The notes under the pieces were generated by a model, which saw only the letters and a list, made by a program, of their open reading frames with translations, did not search any database and had not been told where the DNA came from. Shown here in pieces: positions 5,528-6,394 of a stretch of DNA of 6,394 nt. The translations under genes were made by a program, and so were the position numbers. The stretch is from Calditrichota bacterium (lineage in GTDB: Bacteria > Zhuqueibacterota > Zhuqueibacteria > Zhuqueibacterales > Geothermadaptataceae): the NCBI GenBank assembly GCA_008501545.1, contig QQUM01000116.1, forward strand, positions 1 through 6,394, written 5' to 3'. Each line of letters starts with the position of its first letter. Positions within the stretch are counted from its first letter, which is position 1.

Positions 5528-6394
5528 ATGTCCAGTCAAAATCTAAAATTTTCATTAAACAACCTGCAAAATGAGTTTGGTGTAGAACGCATAGAAACAG
5601 CTATTGCTGCGGTTGAAAAATTCGAGGTTGAAGTCCCAAGCTGGATTTTCGGCCAATTTGGCGGTGGGCGATTCGGTGATTACATGCCACCTGGATTTGC
5701 CCGCGATATTTTCGAGAAATTGGATGACGCCGCTCTTGTCAATGAATTAACCGGCGCTTCTGCACAAATCGCAACCCACACACTGTGGGACTTTTCTGAC
5801 GATGGCCTCGATGCGACTTTTGACAAGGCTGCGGAAGTCAAGAAAGCAGCGGAAGCACGCGGCTTGCGATTGGGCTCGATCAATCCTACATATTTTTTGC
5901 AAGGCTCGCACACCGGCAGCCTGAGTTCCTATGATGATGCCGTGCGTGAACGGTATGTCGAGCAGACGATTTTATCAGGAAAAATCGCAGAGGAGCTGTC
6001 AAACAAACTGCTTTCGCTCTGGCTTCCGGATGGCTCAAACTATCCCGGTCAGCTTGAACTGACGAAACTCATCGATAATACGATGGATTCATTGAAGAGA
6101 ATTGCGAAGCAGGTTCCGGAATCTGTTCGGGTGCTTATCGAATACAAAGTTTTTGAACCGGGAACCTACAGCACAGTGCTCGCCGACTGGGGCAGCTCCT
6201 TGCTGATGGCGCAGGCGTTCGGGCCCAATGCCGGTGTGCTCATCGATATGGGACACCATTATCATTCGACGAATATCGAGCAGATCGTTGCACGTCTGGT
6301 GACGATGAAAATGCATGGTGGCTTCCACTTCAATACGCGTTATGCTGCAGATGACGACCACTCTGTAGAGCCCAATCCGGAAATGGCGCGAATT
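5528..6394 (+). CDS. rhaI: L-rhamnose isomerase-type TIM-barrel sugar isomerase, N-terminal part (cut by right window edge)
   Basis: The frame is open for 289 codons from ATG 5528 to the window end. A GAGG site (5518-5521) is 6 bases upstream. The protein resembles the Pseudomonas stutzeri-type L-rhamnose isomerase (xylose-isomerase-like TIM barrel, about 430 residues), so roughly two thirds is present. That family interconverts L-rhamnose and L-rhamnulose and often accepts other aldoses. Shared blocks include VPSW (37-40), DGSNYPGQ (168-175), FEPGTYSTVLADWG (209-222), MGHHYHSTNIEQIVARL and GGFHFN. Metal ligands equivalent to Glu219, Asp254, His257, His281, Asp289 and Asp291 of the P. stutzeri enzyme are Glu205, Asp240, His243, His267, Asp275 and Asp277, with a constant offset of 14. 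Lys207 is also kept; the Asp327 equivalent lies beyond the edge. Between His267 and the Asp triplet the sequence is NTRYAA instead of the NDSKYG that I recall in the reference. True substrate specificity is therefore uncertain. The gene diverges from the mannosidase and fits a sugar-catabolism locus. Confidence 0.85.
   Translation, partial: MSSQNLKFSLNNLQNEFGVERIETAIAAVEKFEVEVPSWIFGQFGGGRFGDYMPPGFARDIFEKLDDAALVNELTGASAQIATHTLWDFSDDGLDATFDKAAEVKKAAEARGLRLGSINPTYFLQGSHTGSLSSYDDAVRERYVEQTILSGKIAEELSNKLLSLWLPDGSNYPGQLELTKLIDNTMDSLKRIAKQVPESVRVLIEYKVFEPGTYSTVLADWGSSLLMAQAFGPNAGVLIDMGHHYHSTNIEQIVARLVTMKMHGGFHFNTRYAADDDHSVEPNPEMARI

Noticed and set aside
1..6394. Search for CRISPR arrays, tRNA genes, integrases, toxin-antitoxin pairs, defence genes or biosynthetic clusters
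   Set aside because: No regularly spaced direct repeats, no cloverleaf-like segments and no matching protein motifs were seen; the genes are metabolic or of unknown envelope function.

Overview
The window is ordinary bacterial chromosome with four protein-coding genes, two of them cut by the window edges, plus one small dispersed-repeat-like element and one regulatory-looking intergenic region. No RNA gene, CRISPR array, phage gene or transposase is visible. The organism is best guessed as a Gram-negative of the Bacteroidota/FCB group or a relative. The reasons are an outer-membrane-type protein with a signal peptide and C-terminal Phe, a match to the Bacteroidota promoter element TAnnTTTG upstream of the isomerase gene, and moderate GC with A/T-rich intergenic DNA. 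This assignment is inference.

Region 1 (1-1124, + strand): the C-terminal end of an APC-superfamily amino-acid permease (reading in from the left edge, stop at 246-248) is followed by a complete dimethylarginine dimethylaminohydrolase gene (363-1124). Between them lies a 77-bp inverted-repeat element (250-326) made of two 26-bp half units facing each other. The likely shared job is uptake of arginine-type amino acids and hydrolysis of methylarginines to citrulline and methylamines.

Region 2 (1191-2153, + strand): an A/T-rich gene of unknown function encodes a signal-peptide-bearing, probably outer-membrane protein. Its base composition is clearly different from that of its neighbours.

Region 3 (2163-5264, - strand): a full-length GH38 alpha-mannosidase of the cytosolic (MAN2C1-like) type runs convergently into the preceding gene, with only 9 bp between the stop codons.

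Region 4 (5265-6394): a 263-bp A/T-rich divergent intergenic region separates the mannosidase from a + strand gene (5528 to beyond the right edge) for an L-rhamnose isomerase-type TIM-barrel sugar isomerase. This region holds a candidate Bacteroidota-type promoter, an operator-like imperfect palindrome and an 11-bp-stem hairpin in the presumed leader of the isomerase gene. Mannosidase and isomerase together suggest the edge of a carbohydrate-catabolism locus (mannosides, rhamnose or a related deoxysugar).

I found no convincing undescribed multi-gene system here. The points most worth a second look are the paired repeat with compensatory changes, the A/T-rich unknown envelope protein, and the structured leader and variant metal loop of the isomerase.
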